The notes below the pieces were generated by a model. The model was not told where the DNA came from. It saw only the letters and a list, made by a program, of their open reading frames with translations, and did not search any database. The translations under genes were made by a program, and so were the position numbers. A stretch of 64,000 nucleotides of DNA from Candidatus Saccharimonadota bacterium (GTDB taxonomy: Bacteria > Patescibacteriota > Saccharimonadia > Saccharimonadales > Saccharimonadaceae): assembly GCA_017480095.1 (NCBI GenBank), contig JAFVBG010000002.1, forward strand, positions 129,728 to 193,727, in the 5' to 3' direction. The first letter of the stretch is position 1; every line of letters begins with the position of its first letter. Below are positions 8,710 to 17,576 of this stretch, in pieces.

Positions 8710-8841
8710 AGATTGCCCACTCCTTTTTGGTGCTTTTATTCTTCTTTATTTTAGCATAAGCAAAACAGATTGTAAAGCGCAGGAATCAAGCTTATGGTTT
8801 CTGCGTAAAAAGGCTATACTAACTATGAAAAAGCTCTTGGT

Positions 8842-9720
8842 TTAATTAAACTTAACCAGCTTGGCGTGCACCACCATGCGCTCCCGGTCATTATAGCAAG
8901 TGGAAAGCGTGACGATTTGATCTTTACTATTCGGCGCCGAGCGAAAATCGTAGGCGCTACGCTCGGTAATCATCTTGAGGAACTCGGCGTATTCGTTGTC
9001 ATCTTTGAAATTTGTCTTGAGGTAGTCGGTAGTGGTTGGAAGATGATAGACCGAGAAAATCTGCCAGATGCCGTTCTTTTCTGGCGAGGAAGTACGCACC
9101 ACAAAATTAGCGCGGTCAGAAAGCCAACCATTATAGAGAATATGGCGCAGACCGCCAAACATGGTAGTATCGACTCGACCATGAGCATAAAAAATAGTGT
9201 TTTTATCAGACATATTGGCATTATTACGATAGTCCATGAAGACCCAGCCCGCCGAGTTTGTACTCTTGTCAAAAGAGTGCTTAAGATAATACTCATTATC
9301 ATCATGCTGGACAAATGGGTAATTGACATTAGTGCCAGCTACCTGGACCCAACCTTTCGTCTCGTCATTAGTGAGCATGAGGTTCTTCAGATCAACATTT
9401 AGCAGGTTCATCTTGATGAAAGCCCAGTAGGGATTGTCTTCGTCTGGGTCTTCGTCCTGCTCGACGATGGCGCCGCCGTTTGTTTCGCGGATTTTGGCAG
9501 CCTCGACCGCGTTTTTTACTTGTTCATCAGTGCGGGAGTTTTCACTAGACCAGTTAGCAAAGCCGAGCAAAGCCGTCGTGCCGCCAGCGACACCTAGAAA
9601 TAATAGCACTAGGGCGATAATCTGCTTTGGCTTCAGGTGGAGAGCGAAGGAATCGGCCAGTTTCTTCTCGCGAGTGCGCTTTTTAGCGGAATCTTTTTTA
9701 GCGGAAGACCCTGTCGGCAT
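8842..9720 (-). CDS. Class B sortase
   Basis: A membrane-bound transpeptidase that cleaves sorting signals and attaches proteins to the cell surface. It has a basic N-terminus, one transmembrane segment (about residues 32-52) and a sortase domain from about residue 95. Catalytic residues are visible as His in YAHGR, Cys in TLSTCYN and Arg in DRERMVV; NYPFVQHDDNEYYLKHSFD is characteristic of class B. The start at 9720 follows the stop of the upstream membrane protein by one base. Likely substrates in this window carry VPTTG (protein at 13570-15069) and VPSTG (fragment at 47569-48306). The link is inference. Confidence 0.9.
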   Translation of the reverse strand: MPTGSSAKKDSAKKRTREKKLADSFALHLKPKQIIALVLLFLGVAGGTTALLGFANWSSENSRTDEQVKNAVEAAKIRETNGGAIVEQDEDPDEDNPYWAFIKMNLLNVDLKNLMLTNDETKGWVQVAGTNVNYPFVQHDDNEYYLKHSFDKSTNSAGWVFMDYRNNANMSDKNTIFYAHGRVDTTMFGGLRHILYNGWLSDRANFVVRTSSPEKNGIWQIFSVYHLPTTTDYLKTNFKDDNEYAEFLKMITERSAYDFRSAPNSKDQIVTLSTCYNDRERMVVHAKLVKFN

Positions 9721-9721
9721 T

Positions 9722-10288
9722 TTAATTTGCACCTCGCACTGGGAAGGTGAAGGTAGTTGCAATCACGCCACCGATGAGAGCGGAAATCAAATCCCACATG
9801 GTATCAGCCACACCTTCAGAGATAAGCGTCTGCATATGTTGACCGAAGAGCTGATCCATCATGAACTCAAAACATTCCCAAAGCACGGCGACGAGAGCGA
9901 CAAAAGCCATCGAGAAAAGGGCTTTAAACCAAAGCTTGTCTGGTTTGCCACTAGCCTGGCCGAGCAACTCCTTAGCACCAGCAGCGGAAAGACAACCAGA
10001 AGCGAGGTGGACAACCTTGTCATACGGGAAGAACTCCCACTTATAGAAATCGAGATCAATGCCAAAAATCATGGCAAAGACGACAAAGACATAAAACCAG
10101 ATTTCAAAAGTCTTAGAGATTTTAACACCGAGGAGACGCAAAAGGTCCGGGGCAAAAGCAAGCGCAGAAGTCGCTAGATACGGCAAAGTTTTGACAAACC
10201 AAGTCCCCGGGATGAAACTGATGAAGAAAAAGGCGAGACCAACGGCAACGATGGTGTATTTTAAAGCTTTGCGGATGTAATCTTTCAT
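9722..10288 (-). CDS. VanZ/DUF2238-like integral membrane protein
   Basis: The 188-residue protein has about five hydrophobic segments and the conserved polar pattern DKVVHLASG, LWECFEFMMDQ and DTMWDLISALIGG, which resembles the VanZ-like/DUF2238 (YjdF) membrane family. No biochemical role is established for these. It directly precedes the sortase, suggesting an envelope role. TGC-TATAAT ends 6 bases before the ATG inside the end of the upstream gene, so it has its own promoter even though the coding regions overlap by 4 bp. Confidence 0.7.
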   Translation of the reverse strand: MKDYIRKALKYTIVAVGLAFFFISFIPGTWFVKTLPYLATSALAFAPDLLRLLGVKISKTFEIWFYVFVVFAMIFGIDLDFYKWEFFPYDKVVHLASGCLSAAGAKELLGQASGKPDKLWFKALFSMAFVALVAVLWECFEFMMDQLFGQHMQTLISEGVADTMWDLISALIGGVIATTFTFPVRGAN

Positions 10289-10911
10289 ATCATTATTATA
10301 GCACAGGTTTCAAATATCTGAAAATCACGACTGTTTCGCCATTCATCAACCGCCTTGGCGACACCCTGGAGCTGAGGATTATTGTAATCATGAATAATCA
10401 GCGTGGCGCCTTTAGCGAGCTTCGGTGTGACGAGCTTGAGGCTAGTTCTAATCGAAGTATAGAGGTCGCCGTCGAGAAAGGCGAAGGAAATCTTTGCCGG
10501 CAAGTCCGTGGCTGGGTCTAGGTTTTCAAAGAAACCCTTTTTGATGATAGGAAGCTTGAGACCAAAACGCTTGAACTTTTCTACTACTTCGCGTTTAGTC
10601 ACCAGCAGTTCCCCTTCTTTGAACTCGGTGCCAGCGGCAGAGCCATCTTGCTGAACACGCCTCGGCAGGCCCTCAAAAGAATCGTAAATAAAGAGGCGCT
10701 TCTCTGGTGGCTGATATTCGCCGTTTTCGAGATGCTTACCAATAAAACCATGCTTCTCCAGCAACCGTTCTAGTTGGACTGAAGTATCCCCACGATAGCA
10801 GCCCAGCTCGACAAAATCGCCTTCAACCTCTAGGGATTTTTCGGCTAATTCTAGAATCTTTTGGGTTTCACGCTCCGAAACTTGTTTTGGGGCATCAGCA
10901 TGGTGTTTCAT
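10285..10911 (-). CDS. TylF/MycF-type SAM-dependent O-methyltransferase
   Basis: The Rossmann SAM site is GDFVELGCYRGDTS near residue 31. The metal/acceptor motifs FAFLDGDLYTS and IIHDYNN match the TylF (macrocin O-methyltransferase) family, which methylates sugar hydroxyls. The start at 10911 is chosen because TGC-TATAAT ends 7 bases upstream; the longer in-frame start would place that promoter and part of the dnaK CIRCE in coding sequence. The substrate is unknown; a surface sugar is plausible given the polysaccharide genes elsewhere. The protein has 208 residues. Confidence 0.82.
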   Translation of the reverse strand: MKHHADAPKQVSERETQKILELAEKSLEVEGDFVELGCYRGDTSVQLERLLEKHGFIGKHLENGEYQPPEKRLFIYDSFEGLPRRVQQDGSAAGTEFKEGELLVTKREVVEKFKRFGLKLPIIKKGFFENLDPATDLPAKISFAFLDGDLYTSIRTSLKLVTPKLAKGATLIIHDYNNPQLQGVAKAVDEWRNSRDFQIFETCAIIMI

Positions 10912-10940
10912 ACTAGTAATTATAGCACATATCCCTATAA

Positions 10941-11021
10941 TTAGCACTCTTGACAAATGAGTGCTAGTTTGATACAATAGAGGTAGGTTAAAAATTAGCA
11001 GTCGCTCAAGTAGAGTGCTAA
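10941..11021 (+). promoter_or_regulatory. dnaK promoter with two CIRCE operators
   Basis: The first CIRCE, TTAGCACTC-N9-GAGTGCTAG (10941-10967), has TTGACA (10950-10955) in its spacer, with TACAAT (10973-10978) at 17 bp. A second site, TTAGCAGTC-N9-GAGTGCTAA (10995-11021), has one half-site mismatch and lies in the 5' untranslated region. HrcA could therefore block both initiation and early elongation. AAAGGAG follows before the dnaK ATG. Confidence 0.92.
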
Positions 11022-11040
11022 TTAACAAAGGAGTATAAAC

Positions 11041-12930
11041 ATGAGTAAAATTATTGGTATTGACCTTGGTACGACAAACTCAGCTTTTGCGTACATGGTC
11101 GCTGGTAAACCAGAAGTAATTACAAACGCCGAGGGTGACCGCACTACCCCTAGCGTAGTTGCCGTGACGAAGAAAGGCGAACGTCTGGTCGGTAAAGTCG
11201 CACAGCGTCAGCGCGTAACAAATCCAAAAAACACGATTTATGGCATCAAGCGTCTGATTGGTCGCAAGTTTGAAGATGACGAAGTCAAGCACGATCTTGA
11301 TATTATGCCATACAAGATTGTGAAAAAAGGCAACGCTGTGGCCGTAGAGATGGACGGCAAGGAATACACCCCAGAGGAAATCTCCGCCATGGTACTCTCG
11401 AAGATTAAGGCCGATGCCGAAGCCTTCCTCGGTGAGAAAGTAACCGAAGCGATTATCACCGTGCCAGCATACTTCGACGATTCTCAGCGCCAGGCTACGA
11501 AAGACGCCGGCAAGATTGCTGGTCTAGAAGTACGCCGCATCATCAACGAGCCAACTGCCGCTGCTCTCGCCTATGGCCTAGAGAGCAAGAAAGACGAGCA
11601 GATTGCCGTCTTCGACCTCGGTGGTGGTACGTTTGATGTTTCCATCCTAGAGCTGGGCGATGGCGTGTTTGAAGTGAAGTCCACCAATGGTGATACCCAC
11701 CTGGGCGGTGAAGATTTTGATAATATCATCGTAAACTACCTCTGCGATCAGTTCAAGGAAGAGTCTGGCATTGACATCAAGGGCGATGCCGCCGCAATGC
11801 AACGCATTAAGGACGAAGCGGAGAAGGCTAAGAAGGAACTTTCTTCTGCTACTTCGACCGACATTAACTTACCATTCTTGACGGCTGATGCCGATGGCCC
11901 AAAGCACTTTGAATATACTTTGACTCGTGCAAAGCTAGAAGAACTAGTTGAGCCTCTGCTTGACCGCCTAGCTGAGCCAGTAGAAAAGGCACTAAAAGAC
12001 GCCAAGCTTTCCGCTTCTGATATTGATGAAGTCGTGATGGTGGGTGGTATGACGAGGATGCCGGCCGTCGTAGAACGTGTGAAGAAGATTTTTGGCAAAG
12101 ACCCAATGCAGGGCGTGAACCCAGACGAAGTTGTGGCGGTGGGTGCAGCAATTCAGGGCGGCGTACTTCAAGGTGATGTAAAGGATGTTCTTCTTCTCGA
12201 TGTGACCCCGCTTTCCCTTGGTATTGAGACTATGGGTGGTGTTTCCACGAAGTTGATTGACCGCAACACCACTATTCCAACTAGCAAGTCTGAGGTCTTC
12301 TCCACTGCAGCCGATAATCAGCCATCGGTAGAAATCCATGTGCTCCAGGGTGAACGTGAGTTTGCAAACGACAACAAGTCGCTCGGACGCTTTATCCTCG
12401 ATGGTATCGCTCCAGCCCCACGCGGTGTCCCACAGATTGAAGTAACCTTCAACATTGACGCAAACGGTATTCTTAACGTCACTGCCAAGGATAAAGGCAC
12501 GGGCAAAGAGCAATCTATCACCATCCAGAACTCTGGCAACATGAGCAAAGAAGACATCGAGAAGGCTCAGAAAGAGGCCGAAGCCCACGCCGATGAAGAT
12601 AAGCAAAAGCGTGAAGCCATTGATGCTCGCAACAAGCTCGAAAACGCCGTTTACCAGGCGGAGAAGATGCCGAAGGAATACAAAGATAAGATCTCTGAGG
12701 ATGATACCAAGACTATCTCCGAAGCTGTCGAAGCGGCAAAAGAAGTTTTGAAGAAAGAAGATGCCTCGAAAGATGATCTAGAGAAAGCGGCCGAAGCTCT
12801 GTCTGAAAAGATTATGCCAATCGGTGCGAAGATGTATCAGCAAGCTTCGAGTGATGCTTCCGCCTCTGACAATGGCGGCGATAAGAAATCCGACGACGGC
12901 GCCGTCGAAGGCGAAGTGGTGGATAAGTAA
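11041..12930 (+). CDS. dnaK: Chaperone DnaK (Hsp70)
   Basis: An ATP-driven chaperone that binds exposed hydrophobic peptides and works with GrpE and DnaJ. The N-terminal [14 protein letters not shown] phosphate loop, [26 protein letters not shown] and [12 protein letters not shown] define the ATPase domain. The linker [19 protein letters not shown] leads to the substrate domain and helical lid, followed by an acidic tail. The length of 629 residues is normal. It has a normal ribosome-binding site, in contrast to the leaderless neighbours. It stands apart from hrcA-grpE but shares CIRCE control. Confidence 0.97.
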   Translation: MSKIIGIDLGTTNSAFAYMVAGKPEVITNAEGDRTTPSVVAVTKKGERLVGKVAQRQRVTNPKNTIYGIKRLIGRKFEDDEVKHDLDIMPYKIVKKGNAVAVEMDGKEYTPEEISAMVLSKIKADAEAFLGEKVTEAIITVPAYFDDSQRQATKDAGKIAGLEVRRIINEPTAAALAYGLESKKDEQIAVFDLGGGTFDVSILELGDGVFEVKSTNGDTHLGGEDFDNIIVNYLCDQFKEESGIDIKGDAAAMQRIKDEAEKAKKELSSATSTDINLPFLTADADGPKHFEYTLTRAKLEELVEPLLDRLAEPVEKALKDAKLSASDIDEVVMVGGMTRMPAVVERVKKIFGKDPMQGVNPDEVVAVGAAIQGGVLQGDVKDVLLLDVTPLSLGIETMGGVSTKLIDRNTTIPTSKSEVFSTAADNQPSVEIHVLQGEREFANDNKSLGRFILDGIAPAPRGVPQIEVTFNIDANGILNVTAKDKGTGKEQSITIQNSGNMSKEDIEKAQKEAEAHADEDKQKREAIDARNKLENAVYQAEKMPKEYKDKISEDDTKTISEAVEAAKEVLKKEDASKDDLEKAAEALSEKIMPIGAKMYQQASSDASASDNGGDKKSDDGAVEGEVVDK

Positions 12931-12950
12931 TAACCCAGCTTATCATCCTT

Positions 12951-12976
12951 AATCCCCCTCTCGGGAGGGGGATTTT
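12951..12976 (+). terminator. dnaK terminator
   Basis: AATCCCCCTC (12951-12960), TCGG loop and GAGGGGGATT (12965-12974), followed by TT: a strong 10-bp stem just after dnaK. Confidence 0.9.
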
Positions 12977-12987
12977 CGAGGGACTAT

Positions 12988-13305
12988 TTAGGCTGGAGTT
13001 GGCTTGATTTCAACACCGAAGTCGTAAAGAGTTTCAGGCGCGATATCGATTTCATCATCCCAAGCAACAGAAATACCATCACAGTGTGCTCGCTTAAAGA
13101 ACCCTATATCTTTTAGCTTGCCATAGGCTTTAATTTTTGGGATTTCAGGTTTCATATCAAATACCTTGACTTTACCATCTTTGAACCAAACCTTCAATGT
13201 GAAGTCATCTTGAGGGATAACTTTTGTAACAATCCACTCTATGTCTGGCCCCTCATCGGCGCAACACATTTCTATTCCGGTTTTTTCATCAATATACGTT
13301 CGCAT
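12988..13305 (-). CDS. DUF2442 family protein
   Basis: A 105-residue protein whose C-terminal half (VFDMKPEIP, GKLKDIGFFKRAH, ISVAWDDEIDIAPETLYDFG) has the pattern of DUF2442. Genes of this family often sit next to DUF4160 genes and the pair has been proposed to behave like toxin-antitoxin modules; this is not established. Here the start ATG overlaps the stop of a broken DUF4160 gene (TAATG), so the original pair was translationally coupled and only this partner is intact. Confidence 0.75.
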   Translation of the reverse strand: MRTYIDEKTGIEMCCADEGPDIEWIVTKVIPQDDFTLKVWFKDGKVKVFDMKPEIPKIKAYGKLKDIGFFKRAHCDGISVAWDDEIDIAPETLYDFGVEIKPTPA

Positions 13306-13521
13306 TATCTTAGCGGCTCGATTTTCTCAGCCCTTCCTTCTTTTTTAGTAATTCCCAGTTGGTTTTCAGGTCGTCCTCATGTATTGCCGCCCAGGCCTTG
13401 ACAAAGCTAATCTGTTTCTTTGGCAAATCACCTTTTAGTAATTCACCATCAAAAGTAAATGAAGCTTCGTAATTTTGATACTTCACATGAAAATTCCATA
13501 AAATATGCTAATTACTGGCAT
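13305..13521 (-). pseudogene. Degenerate DUF4160 gene
   Basis: From ATG 13521 the frame reads MPVISIFYGIFM and stops. The DUF4160 core (FHVKYQNYEASFTFDGELL, then KKQISFVKAWAAIHEDDL) continues in another frame from about 13488. The usual segment between these two parts, rich in Tyr, Phe and His, is missing, so an internal deletion is likely. A second shift at an A-rich run near 13337 is needed to reach the usual C-terminus KIEPLR, whose TAA overlaps the DUF2442 start. At least two lesions make this a pseudogene; a sequencing error could explain only the second. Confidence 0.72.
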
Positions 13522-13569
13522 TTTATTCATACTCCTTATTATAATATTTTTTGAGTGGCTTGACAAGGG

Positions 13570-15069
13570 CTAGTGCTTGCGGGAGAGTCTTGAACCGAGG
13601 CTCTTGAGAAAGTGGGCGAGCTCGTGGCGGAATTGGAAAATCACTACGCCAACACCAATCAGGACAACGCCACCTATCGCCCAAAGGGCGGTGAAGTTTT
13701 TCTGCTCCACTCCGCCAGTAGTTGGCACAAGAGCATAATCCGCTCCATCATTAACTTTGATTTTACGGCAACGATTGGTTTCGGGATTGCGTTCATAGCC
13801 CTCCGCGCAAGGAGTAAGTTCATCTTCCGTGTCATCCGCAATCTTACGACAGCGATTAGTCTCAGGGTTGCGCTCGTAACCATCCTTGCAAGGGGTCAGT
13901 TCTTTCTCGGTCGGGAGTTTATTACAGCGGTTAGTGGCCGGATTAAGGTAATAACCATCGCCACAAGCCTTCGGTTCAGCTTCAACTTCAACCTTTTTGC
14001 AACGATTCGTGCTGGGGTTCAGATAATAGCCCTCGGCACAGGTTTTCTCCTCTGGCTCGACTTCAATATTCTTGCAGCGGTTCGTTTCGGGATTGCGATA
14101 TTTTCCCTCTGGACATGGGGCAAGCGTAGAGATGGTAACATCAACCCCTACACCGGAATTAACAGGGGTGGGCGAGCCACCGCTGTCAGGAGTTGAACCG
14201 GCAGAATCGTCGCCCGATATGTCCCCTGCACCGGTTGAGCCATCTACGGTTAGATCAGTTTCGCCTGCGACTGACTCTGGCATGATAATCTGCAGCGCTT
14301 CAGCATTAAAATCTGGCTCGTAAGTCTCAAGTTGCACAGGTTCAAACGTTTCCGCATCACGAGCGAGAATGTGCGGATTTGCCGAGGTGAAACTTGGTAT
14401 ACATTCGGCTTTGCCAGTCCAGCAAATAGAATCCAAAATGGTCTCTTCAGCGCTAGCTACGTCTTCCGAAACTTCGCCCACAACAGCGTCCGAAGCCGCA
14501 GTGGCAGCCTCAGACGAGCTGTCGTCCACTGGAGCCGTCGCCACCAGCCGAAGCGAGCCGCTCATGGCGAGATCTTTCGCGTAAACGGCATTCGCCACAT
14601 CAAGTGAATCCTCAGCATTCCTCACCTCTGGACTACTCTTGAGGCGCAAGACCAGCGAGCCAGGCGCCAAAAAGCTATACTCTGGGAATTCATAGACCAG
14701 ATAATCTTTTGTGCCATTGTTATACCAGAGAGCAATCCCCTCTAGCGAAACGAGGCTAGTTGTGCTGTTTACAATCTCAATAAATTCGCCCGTGTTTGAT
14801 GCCTTATCTACAGTATAGCCTGGACTGAGGGCTTTGATATAGAGTGGCGGAATTTCCACCGGCTGAAGTTCAGGGTCATCCGACGAATCAGGCGGAACTT
14901 CGAGTTCGTCTGGCGGAATTTCCGCTTCGATGTTCTCAGTGTTTGTAATTGTTTCGGATAAATCGGATACCTCCGGGATGGGAGCCACGGAAGTAGCGAT
15001 TGCAAGGTGCGTTGGGAAAGCCCCAAAGGCCAAAGTGAGTGCGGCGAAGAGCCGTGTTTGCTTTGCCAT
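13570..15069 (-). CDS. Lamin-tail-domain surface protein with Cys repeats and sortase signal
   Basis: Secreted protein of 499 residues. Residues 1-27 look like a signal peptide. Residues about 74-180 form a lamin tail domain (TGEFIEIVN, GIALWYNNGT, PGSLVLRL). Five Cys-rich repeats of about 22-25 residues follow (about 315-440), each with C..G.Y.NP.TNRC and then K or R. Near residue 448 VPTTGG is followed by a hydrophobic segment and a basic tail, which looks like a sortase sorting signal of VPxTG type or a simple membrane anchor. Lamin tail domains occur in many extracellular bacterial proteins without a defined role. Adhesion or cell-wall binding is plausible, not shown. Confidence 0.8.
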   Translation of the reverse strand: MAKQTRLFAALTLAFGAFPTHLAIATSVAPIPEVSDLSETITNTENIEAEIPPDELEVPPDSSDDPELQPVEIPPLYIKALSPGYTVDKASNTGEFIEIVNSTTSLVSLEGIALWYNNGTKDYLVYEFPEYSFLAPGSLVLRLKSSPEVRNAEDSLDVANAVYAKDLAMSGSLRLVATAPVDDSSSEAATAASDAVVGEVSEDVASAEETILDSICWTGKAECIPSFTSANPHILARDAETFEPVQLETYEPDFNAEALQIIMPESVAGETDLTVDGSTGAGDISGDDSAGSTPDSGGSPTPVNSGVGVDVTISTLAPCPEGKYRNPETNRCKNIEVEPEEKTCAEGYYLNPSTNRCKKVEVEAEPKACGDGYYLNPATNRCNKLPTEKELTPCKDGYERNPETNRCRKIADDTEDELTPCAEGYERNPETNRCRKIKVNDGADYALVPTTGGVEQKNFTALWAIGGVVLIGVGVVIFQFRHELAHFLKSLGSRLSRKH

Positions 15070-15152
15070 ATTCTCAAGTTATCATGCCGACAAAAATATT
15101 GCAAGCATGAGCATTTTACAATTTTTAGTTTTTCCGGCTAGCCCGAAAGGAG

Positions 15153-16532
15153 CTATTTTTTCTTCGCCAGATCACGCGCCGCTTGACGGACGAGTTCACT
15201 CCAACCAAGTGCAACATGTGGTGTACTAGCAATTTCGAGTAGGGAGAAATTGTGGCGAATCATGACAGCAACTTCTTGGATTGCTTCAGCGGCACCAGGC
15301 GCCATCAACGTTGCGCCCAGAATTTTACCATCGTGGCTGGCCAACATCTTGATAAAGCCCATGCGAAAATCCTGAACGTTAGCAGCGGCAACGCGCGAGA
15401 GCGGGATTACTGCCGAGCGGTATTTCTTACCACGCTTGGTCAAATCATCTTCCGTTAGACCGACCACGGCAATCTGTGGGTCGGTATCAGTCACACGGAT
15501 GAAACCGTTATAGTTCACATAGTTGGTCGCCCGGCTTGCCATGTTCATAGCGGCGATACCACCTTGATACTCAGCTTTTTCGGTCGAAACGTCGCCAGAA
15601 ATCACATCGCCAGCGGCAAAAATATGCTTCTGGGAAGTCTGTAAAGTTTTCTCGACCTTAATTCCAGCCGCAGTAAACTTCACACCAGCGTTTTCTAGTC
15701 CGAGGTCTAAGTTTGGTTGGCTACCAGTAGCCAGAATGATGGCTTCTACTCGCACCGCCTTCTCCTTATCGCCAGTCACGAAGTAGGTTTTGACGCCAGC
15801 TGCGTCTTGCTCGACGGCAATCACGCGAGAAGAAGTCAAAATCTTCATGCCAAAACGCTTAGTGAAGTATTCCGTTAAAACTTCGCCCACCTCCTTATCT
15901 TCGCGCGGCAAGATTCGCTCGGCGATTTCCGCCATCACGACTTTGCTACCGAGCTCGGCAAAATACTGGGCAACCTCGCAACCACTAGCTCCGCCGCCGA
16001 CGACCATCACGGTCTTTGGTACGCGTGGGATTTTCAACGCCGTCTCCGGCGTGTAATGTGTGACGACTTCGAGTCCAGAAATACCTGGATTTTTTGGCAT
16101 CACGCCAGTAGCGATGAGGATTTTGCGGCCAGAAATAATGCCACCGTCACCTTTTTTCACGGAAATTTGGTGCGTGCCGACAAAATGTGCATTACCTTTA
16201 ATCATGGTGACCTTAGCCTCTGCTAGCTCGTGCTTAACCTGGGCGATTTCACGGGAGACGGCTTTCTCGCGCCAGTGGGCAGAAGTCGGATAGTTATAAC
16301 GGAGAGTGGTAGAAGAAATGCCAAATCTAGCACCATACATGGATTTAGCATAGAGATGAGAGAAGTTTAAACTGGCGGCATACGGAATATCGCGAGAAGC
16401 CGCATAGGAGCCACCCCATTGATTTTTTTCGATTATGGCAACTTTTTTGCTGGTCTTAGCCAAGGCTTTGGCCGCTGCACAGCCTGCCGCTCCACCACCA
16501 ATGATGATGTAATCATAATCGTATCTCTGCAT
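15153..16532 (-). CDS. Pyridine nucleotide-disulfide oxidoreductase homologue without redox cysteines
   Basis: A 459-residue flavoprotein of the dihydrolipoamide dehydrogenase/mercuric reductase family. The FAD site IIIGGGAAGCAAAKAL is at residues 9-24, the NAD(P)H site VMVVGGGASGCEVA is near 178, and the second FAD motif IFAAGDV is near 305. At the position of the usual GGxCxxxxC active site the sequence is WGGSYAASRDIPY (residues 39-51), with Tyr and Asp in place of the two cysteines. A classical disulfide mechanism is therefore not possible. It may be an NAD(P)H oxidase or quinone reductase type enzyme. AAAGGAG lies before the ATG. Confidence 0.82.
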   Translation of the reverse strand: MQRYDYDYIIIGGGAAGCAAAKALAKTSKKVAIIEKNQWGGSYAASRDIPYAASLNFSHLYAKSMYGARFGISSTTLRYNYPTSAHWREKAVSREIAQVKHELAEAKVTMIKGNAHFVGTHQISVKKGDGGIISGRKILIATGVMPKNPGISGLEVVTHYTPETALKIPRVPKTVMVVGGGASGCEVAQYFAELGSKVVMAEIAERILPREDKEVGEVLTEYFTKRFGMKILTSSRVIAVEQDAAGVKTYFVTGDKEKAVRVEAIILATGSQPNLDLGLENAGVKFTAAGIKVEKTLQTSQKHIFAAGDVISGDVSTEKAEYQGGIAAMNMASRATNYVNYNGFIRVTDTDPQIAVVGLTEDDLTKRGKKYRSAVIPLSRVAAANVQDFRMGFIKMLASHDGKILGATLMAPGAAEAIQEVAVMIRHNFSLLEIASTPHVALGWSELVRQAARDLAKKK

Positions 16533-16594
16533 TCTACTCCTTTCTGCTATTACTTAGTTTGAAAATGTTATTGCTTAAACTTAAAATACTATTG

Positions 16595-16837
16595 CTAAAT
16601 TATTTTATCACGATTGCTATACCAGTAAGCTAGATCTTTGTTATACTTGCGGAGCTTGGTCGAAGTAACTCGGTCCAAATCTGTTGCCGTCACGACAGCA
16701 CGCGCGCTAATCCAAGTATCTACCTCGTCTACCACACGGTCCACCATGAGCTCGACGGCACCACGATGCAGCCCCAAAACTCTTGCTTCCTGCAAGATTT
16801 CCTTCTTTAACTTTGCTTTGCTATATTTCCCTCGCAC
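16595..16837 (-). CDS. Small stand-alone ATP-cone-like protein
   Basis: An 80-residue basic protein starting with GTG inside the stop of the upstream gene (TAGTG). The pattern YSKAKLKKEILQEA, then VDRVVDEVDTWI, then LRKYNKDLAYWYSN resembles an ATP-cone, the small nucleotide-sensing domain of ribonucleotide reductases and NrdR. Here it is not attached to an enzyme or zinc ribbon. Function is unknown; the match is by eye and needs profile confirmation. Confidence 0.5.
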   Translation of the reverse strand: MRGKYSKAKLKKEILQEARVLGLHRGAVELMVDRVVDEVDTWISARAVVTATDLDRVTSTKLRKYNKDLAYWYSNRDKII

Positions 16838-17535
16838 TAGAAATCCTTTAAGACTTTAAAGGCAAAGAGGAAAATCGCGAGCGTGACAAAACCAACCCCG
16901 GTCATAATCTTGATGAAGTTTTTATTCCTGACGCGCCACTTCTGAATTTCGACGATAGTTCTACCTTTTTCAATGAAGATATTTAGCAGCAACATCGGAG
17001 TAATCACGGTCAAAACATAAACTGCTATTGCTAGAATCTGCATCCCTTGTGGCAGGCAGAGAATCGCATCGGCGGCCGTAATAATCAAGATAACCGCAAA
17101 TGGCATCTCCGCACAAGCCATGGTCATACCGAGCGAAAACGCCTCGACATCTTCATCGGTCTGCTCAGCGCGCTCGTTGATGAATCTAGCGAAGCGGCGT
17201 GGAATCCAAAGTTCCGTCCCAGTACCACGCTGATAGTAAACGAACCAAATCGCAATGGCAAAGGCCATCAAAGCTCCAGTTAGAATCGCTAAGGTCGCCT
17301 CTGGCATGGAGCCGGAGAAGATGACCAAGATGAAATAACAGGTACTAGCGACAGCAAGGGCAGTAAAGAGGGAGACGCCGAGCAGGTAGCTCCGAGCAAG
17401 CTTCTTGGTAGAAGATTTAAGCTTCTTACCGATATTAGCGTGATAGAGCAAAAGTAAGGCCGAGACCCCTAGTTGTAATCCAGCATGCACGACCCCCGCT
17501 AAGATGACAATAAATAGGTTGACCAAACCGTCCAT
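16837..17535 (-). CDS. Six-TM membrane protein, unknown transporter-like
   Basis: A 232-residue protein with about six transmembrane segments and a cytoplasmic loop rich in Arg and Glu after the third. The layout resembles LysE/CcdA-type small transporters, but no diagnostic motif was seen, so no substrate is proposed. The start at 17535 is preferred because TGT-TATAAT ends 6 bases upstream; an in-frame ATG at 17553 would include the -10 box in the coding region. It is translationally coupled to the ATP-cone-like gene. Confidence 0.6.
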   Translation of the reverse strand: MDGLVNLFIVILAGVVHAGLQLGVSALLLLYHANIGKKLKSSTKKLARSYLLGVSLFTALAVASTCYFILVIFSGSMPEATLAILTGALMAFAIAIWFVYYQRGTGTELWIPRRFARFINERAEQTDEDVEAFSLGMTMACAEMPFAVILIITAADAILCLPQGMQILAIAVYVLTVITPMLLLNIFIEKGRTIVEIQKWRVRNKNFIKIMTGVGFVTLAIFLFAFKVLKDF

Positions 17536-17541
17536 GGTTAG

Positions 17542-17565
17542 ATTATAACACACTTATGGTATAAT
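17542..17565. promoter_or_regulatory. Divergent -10 boxes
   Basis: TATAAT on the minus strand (17542-17547) serves the membrane protein, and TGG-TATAAT on the plus strand (17560-17565) serves the carboxypeptidase gene. They are only 12 bp apart, so polymerases at the two promoters should exclude each other. Confidence 0.6.
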
Positions 17566-17576
17566 TAAAAGCAGTT

